Source: a virus. From it: DNA of 49,901 bases. This document shows, piece after piece, positions 24,548 through 34,353 of the stretch. Numbering within the stretch: position 1 is the stretch's first letter; the number at the start of each line of letters is the position of its first letter. The position numbers and the translations under genes are program-made. Under the pieces are notes generated by a model. That model had not been told where the DNA came from and made no database searches. It saw nothing but the letters and a program-made list of their open reading frames with translations. The stretch covers positions 1-49,901 of the IMG/VR virus record IMGVR_UViG_3300040751_001964, one strand, 5' to 3'.

Positions 24548-25306
24548 TTAACCAATAGTAAAGCCGTAACCTACACCGCCTGCTACCTGTTGAATAACTT
24601 CTTGCTCAAGTTTTTCCATCTCTTGCATTGCTTCATTTTTAAGATCATTACCGTTAAGCGTTGATCCTCCTTGTGGGCCTGCAATAGTAGCAAATTTTGA
24701 ACGTGCTTCACCTAGCATATATTTGCAACTAGCAAGTGTATAATCTTTAATCCATTGTTTTGCTAAGTAATCGCTCAACAATTCACTGTTAGGGCGATAG
24801 TTATATGCATAAAGCAATAAAGTTTCGTCTGTTCTAGGACGCTGTAACAATGTCAATTTTTTAGTTGTAGAGTTCCATTTAAATTCAATAAAACTTCCAA
24901 ACATACGTCCAACAAGTTCTTGATACTGCGAGAACAGATCGTACGTTGCTAGGCCGCCCATGTTACTAGTAGATAACAGATATGTATTTGTATATGCAAG
25001 GTTAAACGGTTCAAACAATGTTCCGCCATCGCCGCCGCCTGTTCTAGAACCTATACTTCTACGAAAAAGTCTACGCACTTCGATAACTTCATTTGGCAGA
25101 GTATATTCGTTTACATCTTCTATAGTTTCCATAAACAAGTATGATTCTTCAACTGCATTGTCACTTCTTTGTCTAAATCGTGTTAAGGCTTTGTCTAATG
25201 CAGTTTCGTAATGAACTGGATCAAGTTCAACATCAATCATACCACCGCCCAGCATAGTATGAACGTAGTCAAAAATTTCTTGTTTTTGTGTTGCTAAGTC
25301 TGCCAT
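24548..25306 (-). CDS. 13: Neck protein gp13
   Basis: A 252-residue homologue of T4 gp13 (309 residues), which with gp14 forms the neck that closes the filled head and joins the tail. Typical segments are FDYVHTMLGGGMIDVEL near residues 12-28, HYETALDKALTRFRQRSDNAVEESYLF, and the C-terminal LAKQWIKDYTLASCKYMLGEARSKF. It is divergent from gp14, with back-to-back late promoters between them. The ribosome-binding site is GGAGA. Confidence 0.9.
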   Translation of the reverse strand: MADLATQKQEIFDYVHTMLGGGMIDVELDPVHYETALDKALTRFRQRSDNAVEESYLFMETIEDVNEYTLPNEVIEVRRLFRRSIGSRTGGGDGGTLFEPFNLAYTNTYLLSTSNMGGLATYDLFSQYQELVGRMFGSFIEFKWNSTTKKLTLLQRPRTDETLLLYAYNYRPNSELLSDYLAKQWIKDYTLASCKYMLGEARSKFATIAGPQGGSTLNGNDLKNEAMQEMEKLEQEVIQQVAGGVGYGFTIG

Positions 25307-25325
25307 ATATAGTTCTCCGTACTAC

Positions 25326-25333
25326 TATTTATC
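25326..25333 (-). promoter_or_regulatory. Late promoter GATAAATA before gp13
   Basis: A minus-strand octamer 19 bases before the gp13 ATG (25306), with GGAG in the leader. It is 4 bases from the opposing late promoter of gp14. Confidence 0.7.
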
Positions 25334-25337
25334 ATAG

Positions 25338-25345
25338 CATAAATA
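25338..25345 (+). promoter_or_regulatory. Late promoter CATAAATA, 5 nt before gp14 ATG 25351
   Basis: A plus-strand octamer that ends 5 bases before the conserved start of gp14 (MPRLSLYK). It is divergent from the gp13 promoter. Confidence 0.75.
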
Positions 25346-25350
25346 TGTAT

Positions 25351-26454
25351 ATGCCAAGACTAAGTTTATATAAACCAGAAAAGGGTAAAGATTACGAGTT
25401 TCTAGACAGACAAATTCTAGAAATGTTTACTGTAGGCGGAACTGACGTTCATATATACAAATATACAGGAACTGATGACGGAACTACAGTAAAGGATCAT
25501 ACTCAAATACAAGATGTACTATTTTTAGAAAATAGAGATAGAAAATATGATCCGGATATCTACCGTATGCGCTGTATATACAACGTGCAAGATATTGATT
25601 TTGATTTAAGCCAGTTTGGTTTGTTTTTAAGTAACGACACACTGTTTATGACTATACATATAAGGAGTAGTGTAGAAACTTTAGGTAGAAAAATAATGCC
25701 TGGAGATGTTTTTGAGTTACCTCATCTTATTGATGAATATGCAGAAAACAATTACGATGTAGGACTAAAAAGGTTCTATGTAGTAGAAGACATTAATAGG
25801 GCAGCAGAAGGCTTTTCACAAACTTGGTACCCACACTTATATCGTGTGAAATTAAAACAAATATACGATGGTCAAGAATACAAAGATATTTTAGATTTAC
25901 CGGCTGAGGAAGAAAATCCTAGTGGTAACACTCTGAGAGATATACTATCTACTTACGAAGCAGAAATGAATCTTAATAATGCTGTAATTTCTGAAGCAAT
26001 AACTAATACAGAAAAAAGCGGATATGATATCAGTCATTACTATAGTGTTAGTGTAAACGAAGAAGGAAAAGTAAATCTAACAACCTTAAAAGATGCTGAC
26101 GGATTAAGCATCATGGAACCGCCAGACAGGGCTGGTTATAGGGGTTATATAATAGGTGACAGAACTTCGCCAAACGGAGATGTATTTGGCTTTGGTGTAG
26201 CATTTCCTAATGCGCCTCAAGACTTTGATTATTTCTTAAGAACAGATTTTTTACCTAATAGACTATTCCAATTTAAAAACAATAAGTGGAACAAGATATA
26301 CGATGTTTCTCGTGCAGAAGTTTATGGTAGTGATTTAACAAACACACAAAAAGGCACGTTTATCAATAATACAAATACAAACAACATTGGCGGCGAACAA
26401 GTTGAAGAGCGTCAAGGACTTTCTAAAGCACTACGACCTAAGGCAGACAACTAA
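25351..26454 (+). CDS. 14: Neck protein gp14
   Basis: A 367-residue protein with the sequence pattern of cyanophage-type gp14: MPRLSLYKPEKGKDYEF at the start, ILEMFTVGGTDVHIYKY, LFLENRDRKYDPDIY near residues 60-75, QDIDFDLSQFGLFL, and GRKIMPGDVFELPHL near 125. It forms the neck with gp13. The frame is open further upstream (to 25288), but the ATG at 25351 matches the family start and the late-promoter spacing. Its stop overlaps the gp15 ATG (TAATG). Confidence 0.92.
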   Translation: MPRLSLYKPEKGKDYEFLDRQILEMFTVGGTDVHIYKYTGTDDGTTVKDHTQIQDVLFLENRDRKYDPDIYRMRCIYNVQDIDFDLSQFGLFLSNDTLFMTIHIRSSVETLGRKIMPGDVFELPHLIDEYAENNYDVGLKRFYVVEDINRAAEGFSQTWYPHLYRVKLKQIYDGQEYKDILDLPAEEENPSGNTLRDILSTYEAEMNLNNAVISEAITNTEKSGYDISHYYSVSVNEEGKVNLTTLKDADGLSIMEPPDRAGYRGYIIGDRTSPNGDVFGFGVAFPNAPQDFDYFLRTDFLPNRLFQFKNNKWNKIYDVSRAEVYGSDLTNTQKGTFINNTNTNNIGGEQVEERQGLSKALRPKADN

Positions 26455-27887
26455 TGCAACATTTTTACGATGCACAAATAAGAAGATACCTTGTTCAAAT
26501 AGTAAGACTGTTTGGACAATTTAGTTATCAAGACGGTAAAGGCAATAAAGTACAGGTACCAGTAACTTATGGTGATTTAACTAGACAAGTTGGTTCAATT
26601 ATTAGAGATAACTCAGAAAACAAAATACCAAGTGCACCTAGGATGGCTGTTTACATTACTGGCCTAGAAATGGATACTACAAGATTAGCAGACTCCAGCT
26701 ATATTAACAAATTAAATATTAGAGAACGTGCTTTAAATGCTGCAGGTGATGAATATTTAAATAAAGCGGGAAAAAATTATACAGTAGAACGTATTATGCC
26801 TACACCTTATACATTGTCAGTAAGTGTAGATATTTGGAGCACTAATACAGATCAAAAGTTACAAATAATGGAACAAATTTTAATGTTGTTTAATCCTAGT
26901 TTAGAAATACAAACTACGGATAACTATGTTGATTGGACTAGTTTGAGTGTCCTTGAAATAGATAACATTAATTTTAGTAATAGAACAATACCCACAGGAA
27001 CAGACTCTGAAATAGACATAGGAACTATTGGGTTGAAAACACCTATATTCATAAGTCCTCCTGCAAAGGTTAAAAAATTAGGTGTTATTACAGAAATTAT
27101 TACAGCTATTTTTAATGATAACGGTTTAGAAGTAAATATCCAAGATGACGCTTATGCTCAAAGTTTAATTCAACAAAAACTTGTAGACTCAAATGAAGGC
27201 ACTGAAACTCAACAAGGGCCTAGAGCTTCGTTGACCACTGAGGATGCTCTAGTAGCAACCAGCTATCAGAATTATGATATTGTAGTATTAGGTAATAAGG
27301 CTACATTGTATAAAAATGGAGTTGCAACAACTGACACTTGGACCGGATTTATTGCTGCGCAACCATTTAAATTTGAACCAGGGCTAACAGAGTTAAGATT
27401 ACAGCGTAACAACGATCTTGATATAATCATAACTATAGATAAAATTAATCCTGATAACGAATCGGAATTATTATTACTAGATGCAGATTCAGAAACCCTG
27501 CCTTCAAATACAATCATTTCAGGACCAGGTGGTGATAAAACATATGTTGAGTATATAATTGATCCGCAAAGATTTGACCCAAAATCAATTCAAGATTCAT
27601 CAACATATGTAAGACTACTATTATTAGGTAACATAGGTAATGTTAATAATACAGACGGTGCTGCTGCGTGGAAAAACAACGATAATACAGACTTTGTAGC
27701 AAGTGAAAATGATATTATTGAATGGGATGGCAACCGTTGGAATATTGTTTTTGATGCAAGCGAAACAAGTTCTGAAGCGTTTGTTCTTAATGCGAATACA
27801 GATACACAATACAAATGGACTGGGGAAATTTGGATATTATCGTACGAAGGTGAATATCCAAATGGCACGTGGCGTTTCGCATACTAA
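26454..27887 (+). CDS. 15: Tail completion/sheath stabiliser gp15
   Basis: A 477-residue homologue of T4 gp15 (272), which caps the tail tube and sheath at the head-proximal end. The first 230 residues contain the family pattern: YDAQIRRYLVQIVRLFGQF, TPYTLSVSVDIWSTNTDQKLQ near 115-135, EQILMLFNPSLEIQT, and TPIFISPPAKVKK. The C-terminal half is an extension ending KWTGEIWILSYEGEYPNGTW, similar in type to marine-phage gp15 proteins. It is coupled to gp14 by overlapping stop and start. Confidence 0.9.
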   Translation: MQHFYDAQIRRYLVQIVRLFGQFSYQDGKGNKVQVPVTYGDLTRQVGSIIRDNSENKIPSAPRMAVYITGLEMDTTRLADSSYINKLNIRERALNAAGDEYLNKAGKNYTVERIMPTPYTLSVSVDIWSTNTDQKLQIMEQILMLFNPSLEIQTTDNYVDWTSLSVLEIDNINFSNRTIPTGTDSEIDIGTIGLKTPIFISPPAKVKKLGVITEIITAIFNDNGLEVNIQDDAYAQSLIQQKLVDSNEGTETQQGPRASLTTEDALVATSYQNYDIVVLGNKATLYKNGVATTDTWTGFIAAQPFKFEPGLTELRLQRNNDLDIIITIDKINPDNESELLLLDADSETLPSNTIISGPGGDKTYVEYIIDPQRFDPKSIQDSSTYVRLLLLGNIGNVNNTDGAAAWKNNDNTDFVASENDIIEWDGNRWNIVFDASETSSEAFVLNANTDTQYKWTGEIWILSYEGEYPNGTWRFAY

Positions 27888-27900
27888 CATAATTAATTAT

Positions 27901-28332
27901 ATGAAGGATATAGTTTGTAGCGGTGCATTGTTTTATGCATTAGATCAAAAAAGATTTTTATTTTTACACAGAGCAAATAACAAACGAAATAATGTTTGGG
28001 GACTTGTTGGCGGCACCAATGAAGGTAAAGAAACACCTTGGGAAGGCTTACGTAGAGAAATTACCGAAGAAATAGGTGAAATAGAAATTAAAAAAACTAT
28101 ACCTCTAGAAACTTTTGTTAGCAATGATACAAAATTTCATTTCCATACATACTTGTGTTTAGTAAAAAACGAATTTATTCCTAAATTAAACAGCGAACAT
28201 GACGGATATGCATGGGTTAGTTTTGGATTATGGCCTAAGCCTTTGCATTATGGTTTACAGAATACCTTGACAAGAAAAAGTAATATAACAAAATTAAAAA
28301 CAGTATTTGAAGTAATAGATTTGGTAAACTAA
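27901..28332 (+). CDS. NUDIX hydrolase
   Basis: A 143-residue NUDIX protein using the ATG at 27901; the open frame extends back into gp15 and is not coding there. The NUDIX box is complete: G-x5-E-x7-REITEE-x-G, read from GGTNEGKETPWEGLR followed by REITEEIGE. Such enzymes hydrolyse nucleoside diphosphates linked to another group, for example oxidised nucleotides, nucleotide sugars or RNA caps. The substrate cannot be told. The stop overlaps the ATG of the cupin gene. Confidence 0.88.
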   Translation: MKDIVCSGALFYALDQKRFLFLHRANNKRNNVWGLVGGTNEGKETPWEGLRREITEEIGEIEIKKTIPLETFVSNDTKFHFHTYLCLVKNEFIPKLNSEHDGYAWVSFGLWPKPLHYGLQNTLTRKSNITKLKTVFEVIDLVN

Positions 28333-28670
28333 TGGACAATATAAAAGAAAAAGAATGGGGGTATGAGCTTGTCTGGGCAGACAACGAATATTATTGTAGT
28401 AAAATATTAGTGTTTGAAAAGGAAGGTATGAAAACTCAATTGCACTTTCACAAAGACAAACACAAAACCTGGTTTGTTAATGCAGGTAAATTTGAAGTAC
28501 AGTGGGTAGATCCTAAAGACGGTAAGGCATATTCTAAGGAGCTGCCTGAAGGTTCGGTATTTGACATTCCTCCATTATTTCCTGTCACATTAAAAAGTTT
28601 ATTACCCAATAGTGCTATGGCAGAAACTAGCAATAACAATATAGATGATGACTATTATAGGTTAAACTAA
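28332..28670 (+). CDS. Small cupin protein
   Basis: A 112-residue single cupin with a KEWGYELVWADNEYY start, QLHFHKDKHKTWFV (metal-binding His cluster near residues 37-46), and a second motif EGSVFDIPPLFPVTL. It resembles the C-terminal domain of the cytidylyltransferase-cupin at 971-1738 and type II mannose-6-phosphate isomerase tails. A role in nucleotide-sugar metabolism with the neighbouring NUDIX gene is possible. It overlaps its neighbours by 1 base at each end. Confidence 0.75.
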   Translation: MDNIKEKEWGYELVWADNEYYCSKILVFEKEGMKTQLHFHKDKHKTWFVNAGKFEVQWVDPKDGKAYSKELPEGSVFDIPPLFPVTLKSLLPNSAMAETSNNNIDDDYYRLN

Positions 28671-28930
28671 TGTTAAGAATAAGTCAATCCAAACAATTTA
28701 AAAAAGACTTTGCACGATATAAACGAGATATTGAAAAAATTTCAAATGACCGTGTAAAAGAGGAATGCAATGCTATCTTAAACAAATTGCTTAATGAATG
28801 TAGTTATATCGATGCTGTCCACGATGTAATCAACAAGTCGATTGATCCTACTAAGGTTAGAGAAAATATCGAACATAGTATTGTTCTACGTCAAAAATTA
28901 AATAAAATAATTAAAGATTCTAAAAATTAA
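28670..28930 (+). CDS. Small basic hypothetical protein
   Basis: An 86-residue, Lys-rich, helical protein starting MLRISQSKQFKKDFARYKRD. It is the last gene of the gp14-gp15 transcript and overlaps the stop of the convergent fibre gene by 4 bases. The first residues and the spacing of basic residues are faintly like RelE-type toxins (RISQSKQFKKDFARYKRD), but the catalytic pattern and the rest of the fold are not visible. Function is unknown. Confidence 0.6.
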   Translation: MLRISQSKQFKKDFARYKRDIEKISNDRVKEECNAILNKLLNECSYIDAVHDVINKSIDPTKVRENIEHSIVLRQKLNKIIKDSKN

Positions 28931-29769
28931 ATTAAACTTAATCTTTTAATAGTAATAGGACCTACCATTGGAGCATGAGACTGACATTGGTATCTATAGT
29001 TTCCGTTTAAAGTTTCTGGTATTCTCCAATATAACGTTCCGCTATCTTTTCCCTGGGCGTCTTCTCCGGTGCTAACAGTTCCATCTGTTGCAACATGAAC
29101 TAATCCTGTATTATACGGATCTCCAATTGGGCTTTGTATTTCAAAAGGATGTCCGGGTACTGCTGTTAAATCAAAAGCAATAGTTGTGCCCGAAATAGCA
29201 TATATATTTGGATTACTTCCTGTATAATGACTATTAAATGTATAAGAACTGGTTCCTACATTGTCTACTCTTAACATAACAATAGCAGGTTCGTATACTT
29301 TATCTACTGTAAGATTTGCGCTAGATGAATCTGTTAATTCTTGAAATGATATACTAGAACCAGTACTAGTTATAGTAAGTGTATCTGTTCCACTATTAGT
29401 TGTTATTGAAATGCCTGCACCTGCTGCAATATTAAGTGTATCTGTTATAATATCTGCCTGTAATGTATTTTGACCTGTAACAGCAATATTAGAAAATGCA
29501 TTTTGATTAACTTCGCCGCTACCGCCACCACTTACTGTACCTGGTTTCCATAGGCTGTTTGCATTATCCCAAACTAAACTTTGTCCGTCAGTAGGGGCAA
29601 CACTTGTTGTATCAACATCGTTAAGAGAATCTATGCTTGCAGATGATAGCGTAACAATTGCGTTATAACTAACAACGTTCCATGCTGCTCCGTCATACTC
29701 CCAAATGGTATCATTTTCGGTGTATGTATCGCCTTGTGTAGGACTATTTGGAAAGTTTATTGCTGCCAT
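28927..29769 (-). CDS. Fibre-like protein with C-terminal cupredoxin-like domain
   Basis: A 280-residue protein. The start MAAINFPNSPTQGDTYTEND and WEYDGAAW are typical of phage fibre adaptor segments; residues 45-130 are Ser/Thr-rich beta structure. Residues about 175-280 look like a cupredoxin: a possible first ligand H207 (PGHPFEI) and the cluster C262-Q-S-H265-A-P-M268 near the end, the same CxxHxxM spacing as in amicyanin. If folded, it could bind a type 1 copper ion. It follows the next fibre gene by 12 bases, in one late transcript. Confidence 0.72.
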   Translation of the reverse strand: MAAINFPNSPTQGDTYTENDTIWEYDGAAWNVVSYNAIVTLSSASIDSLNDVDTTSVAPTDGQSLVWDNANSLWKPGTVSGGGSGEVNQNAFSNIAVTGQNTLQADIITDTLNIAAGAGISITTNSGTDTLTITSTGSSISFQELTDSSSANLTVDKVYEPAIVMLRVDNVGTSSYTFNSHYTGSNPNIYAISGTTIAFDLTAVPGHPFEIQSPIGDPYNTGLVHVATDGTVSTGEDAQGKDSGTLYWRIPETLNGNYRYQCQSHAPMVGPITIKRLSLI

Positions 29770-29781
29770 AATTTACCTATT

Positions 29782-30933
29782 CTATCCGTATGTATTTGAA
29801 CTTGCAATCACTGTCCATGCGTTGCCTGTTCTGATTAATGTAAAACTTACTATATCTAGTTTATTACTTGTTCCTGCAGGAGCACTTCCCCCTATCCAAT
29901 TTATAGTTTGCGTAACTCCGTCAATTTGTGCACCTAAACTCATATAAGGTGTAGATCCTTGATCTAATATAAGTGCAATACTTACAGTTCTATTATTTGT
30001 GGTAGGCACATTGGTAAAGTTAGCAATGAAATTTCCTGCAATGTTAGTATGAGAAAAAACTGCGGAAGAGGAAAGATCATGCACAACAGTGCTTGTAGCA
30101 TTTGCTAGGCTTGTTACTATTTCTGTAGTTGAGCCAAATGTAGTTGATCCTGTTAGAGTAATATTTTGGTAATTTGTAGGAAGGTTAGTAAAATTATCAT
30201 AATTTAGATAATATGTTCCTTCTTGTCCGTCTAAAGTGTCTGCATCTGTTCCTGATCCACCGCTGGTAATGTCAGCAGAAGGTATCCAGTTTGTTCCATT
30301 CCATTTTAGTACTTGACCGGTTTCTGGCGCGGCTGTTTCAGTATCAACATCAGACAGATCATTTATAGATGTTGCTAGCGTAGGAAGGTTTGTTAAATCA
30401 TTATAGTCGCCACTAAATGTTGGCATTGCAGGTTGAACCCATTGACTACTATCTGCGTCTTGAATATAGATGTATAATTTTCCGTTAAGTGTATTGAGCC
30501 ACAAGTTCCCTACACTAGGATCTGACGGTGCTGATGCACCTATGTCTACACTTGCTCCGCCGCCGGAGTTTGATAATTCATCTAACCTTGCTAGTGCTAT
30601 CCAAGATCCTGTTTCTGAAGCAAAATATCCTCTATCTTCGGATTCTACATATGCAAACATTCCTACATTATTAGATGCTGTAGGTAAATCATTTACTGTT
30701 GCATAAGATTCCCAGGAAATATCTTCATTTGACAAATTTAAATTTGATAAGTTAACGTTACTTAGATCCGCTCTTGCTATTTCGAATCCACTAACATCTT
30801 TACCGCTGTATACACGTAAACTGCTTGTTTCTCTATTGAAGAATACTTCACCACTAGATCCTACGTTTCGATCTAAAAAATCGCCCGGTCTTGGTATAAT
30901 TCGTATTCTATCTACTATTGGTGCTGATGACAT
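29782..30933 (-). CDS. Fibre-like structural protein
   Basis: A 383-residue beta-rich protein. It starts with a baseplate-like segment (IRIIPRPGDFLDRNVGSSGEVF), followed by repeats seen in fibres: SAPSDPSVGNLWLNTLNGKLYIYIQ, then YNDLTNLPT and YDNFTNLPT. The C-terminal domain NRTVSIALILDQG ... VVSFTLIRTGNAWTVIASS is like the tips of other marine phage fibre proteins. It is probably a virion surface protein and is divergently transcribed from groEL. Confidence 0.72.
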   Translation of the reverse strand: MSSAPIVDRIRIIPRPGDFLDRNVGSSGEVFFNRETSSLRVYSGKDVSGFEIARADLSNVNLSNLNLSNEDISWESYATVNDLPTASNNVGMFAYVESEDRGYFASETGSWIALARLDELSNSGGGASVDIGASAPSDPSVGNLWLNTLNGKLYIYIQDADSSQWVQPAMPTFSGDYNDLTNLPTLATSINDLSDVDTETAAPETGQVLKWNGTNWIPSADITSGGSGTDADTLDGQEGTYYLNYDNFTNLPTNYQNITLTGSTTFGSTTEIVTSLANATSTVVHDLSSSAVFSHTNIAGNFIANFTNVPTTNNRTVSIALILDQGSTPYMSLGAQIDGVTQTINWIGGSAPAGTSNKLDIVSFTLIRTGNAWTVIASSNTYG

Positions 30934-30956
30934 GAGTTGTTATTCCTAGTTAAATA

Positions 30957-30964
30957 TATTTATC
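30957..30964 (-). promoter_or_regulatory. Late promoter GATAAATA for the fibre genes
   Basis: A minus-strand octamer 23 bases before the ATG at 30933, with AGGAAT in the leader. Confidence 0.7.
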
Positions 30965-30987
30965 AGTATAAGTCAAACGATATGCCG

Positions 30988-31015
30988 TTATATCTACTTC
31001 GCTGATAAGTACAAT
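30988..31015 (+). promoter_or_regulatory. Weak candidate promoter of groEL
   Basis: TTATAT (30988-30993) and TACAAT (31010-31015) with a 16-base spacer precede the groEL ribosome-binding site. No late octamer is seen on this strand, so early or middle expression would fit, but the boxes are poor. Confidence 0.3.
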
Positions 31016-31017
31016 AA

Positions 31018-33200
<2,183 letters not shown>

Positions 33201-33226
33201 TATTAAATCCTTCTGTTAAAGCGTTA

Positions 33227-33240
33227 TATAAATATTTATA
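33227..33240. promoter_or_regulatory. Palindromic bidirectional late promoter TATAAATATTTATA
   Basis: A perfect 14-base palindrome made of two overlapping late octamers. The plus-strand copy (33227-33234) ends 5 bases before the ATG at 33240, and the minus-strand copy (33233-33240) lies 32 bases before the GTG at 33200. Confidence 0.75.
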
Positions 33241-34004
33241 TGTTGTTCAAGAAGAGAGAAATAAAAATTGTTTTTAAGACGTTTGATCCGTTTGTGCTAA
33301 AAAATTTAGCACCGTCACAGCGTAAAAATAAACATCCAGACTGGTTTAAAAACACTCCGCCCTTTCAAGAAGGCGGATCAGTGTCTAGCAATTTTGATAG
33401 TATACCTGCTCCTACTATTAGAAGATGTCCTGCATTAAATGATTACTTTTCTACCGGAGTTACAGTTCCAAATTGGACTGATCTTGAATTTTTTGTCGAC
33501 GGTCCGAAAAGATCAATCGAATGGAGATATTCAAATGATTACCAATCAATGGAGCTAGTTCAGCCGCACGATTCAAGTCAATTTCCCACGTTATCTAAAA
33601 AATACATGCATGCCAAAATAATTAGTCCTTGGATTGCTGAGTGTAATTCAGATATAAATTGGTTGCTAACAAAACCTAGTTATTTTTCCGAGTTTGACGA
33701 TCAAGATGTTATCTTCTGCGACGGTGTTGTACAATTTTATAACAACTTTGTTACAAATGTAAATTTATTTTTTCCGATACGAGATTCAAGTTACACAGTA
33801 AAATTTACAGCAGGAGAACCATTTCAGAAGTATATAGCACTCACCGAACAACCAATAAATATTGCTACTGAGTATTGCACCCAAGAATATTATGATTTAG
33901 CAGCGATGAAGGGTAGAAAAATTTCATATCATCTAGGAACGCTGTATAATATTTTTAAAAGAAATAACCGTAAGGAGAAAGACAATGGCAACAAAAAAAG
34001 TTAA
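33240..34004 (+). CDS. Conserved phage protein (DUF6065-like), unknown function
   Basis: A 254-residue protein that starts the long plus-strand tailoring operon. It contains a W-rich motif set: HPDWFKNTPPF near residues 32-42, RRCPALNDYFSTGVTVPNWTDLEF near 61-84, and IEWRYSNDY. I recall proteins of this pattern (tentatively DUF6065) beside 2OG oxygenases in marine phages, but no biochemical role is known to me. There is no signal peptide. The start is set by the late promoter 5 bases upstream. It overlaps the next gene by 20 bases. Confidence 0.65.
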   Translation: MLFKKREIKIVFKTFDPFVLKNLAPSQRKNKHPDWFKNTPPFQEGGSVSSNFDSIPAPTIRRCPALNDYFSTGVTVPNWTDLEFFVDGPKRSIEWRYSNDYQSMELVQPHDSSQFPTLSKKYMHAKIISPWIAECNSDINWLLTKPSYFSEFDDQDVIFCDGVVQFYNNFVTNVNLFFPIRDSSYTVKFTAGEPFQKYIALTEQPINIATEYCTQEYYDLAAMKGRKISYHLGTLYNIFKRNNRKEKDNGNKKS

Positions 34005-34353
34005 TGGAGTAACATATCAAATACCTCCAGGCACAGAACACGTTTGGACTCCCCCAGAAGATGTTGTAGTTACCCCGCCGCGTGATGAAGTTGACGTTGC
34101 GGATGCTATTCACGGATTAAGAGTTCAAGGATTAGTTAGAAATCAAGATCAACAAAAAGTTGAAGAGTTATCTGACGGTCTTGGTTTGCTTTGGACAAAT
34201 TTTAAAGCAGGAAAATCTAGTAAAGATCAATTAACTAATCAACTTAGTGCATTTAGAAATAACAATTTGGTAAACGTAGAAGGTATAGACGATATTACTG
34301 TTCAGATCTTTGAAACAGTGATTATAAAAATATTAATGGAGAGCAATCTGTGA
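33985..34353 (+). CDS. Small Pro-rich-N-terminus protein, unknown
   Basis: A 122-residue protein with a good ribosome-binding site (AAGGAGA). Residues 14-33 are rich in Pro, Val and Asp (PPGTEHVWTPPEDVVVTPPR); the rest is helical. It is encoded directly before a halogenase with an overlapping GTGA start/stop, so the two are coupled. The Pro- and Trp-containing N-terminus would suit a carrier or substrate for the hydroxylases or halogenases, but this is only a guess from position and composition. Confidence 0.6.
   Translation: MATKKVNGVTYQIPPGTEHVWTPPEDVVVTPPRDEVDVADAIHGLRVQGLVRNQDQQKVEELSDGLGLLWTNFKAGKSSKDQLTNQLSAFRNNNLVNVEGIDDITVQIFETVIIKILMESNL

Noticed and set aside
27272-27868. Minus-strand frames in gp15
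   Set aside because: They lie fully inside a well-supported plus-strand gene and have no recognisable protein features.
28670-28930. RelE-like toxin
   Set aside because: Only the first 20 residues look like RelE; no catalytic pattern and no antitoxin partner. Left as hypothetical.
33985-34353. groES partner for the phage groEL
   Set aside because: The size is close, but there is no GroES mobile loop or beta-barrel pattern, and the gene lies in another operon.
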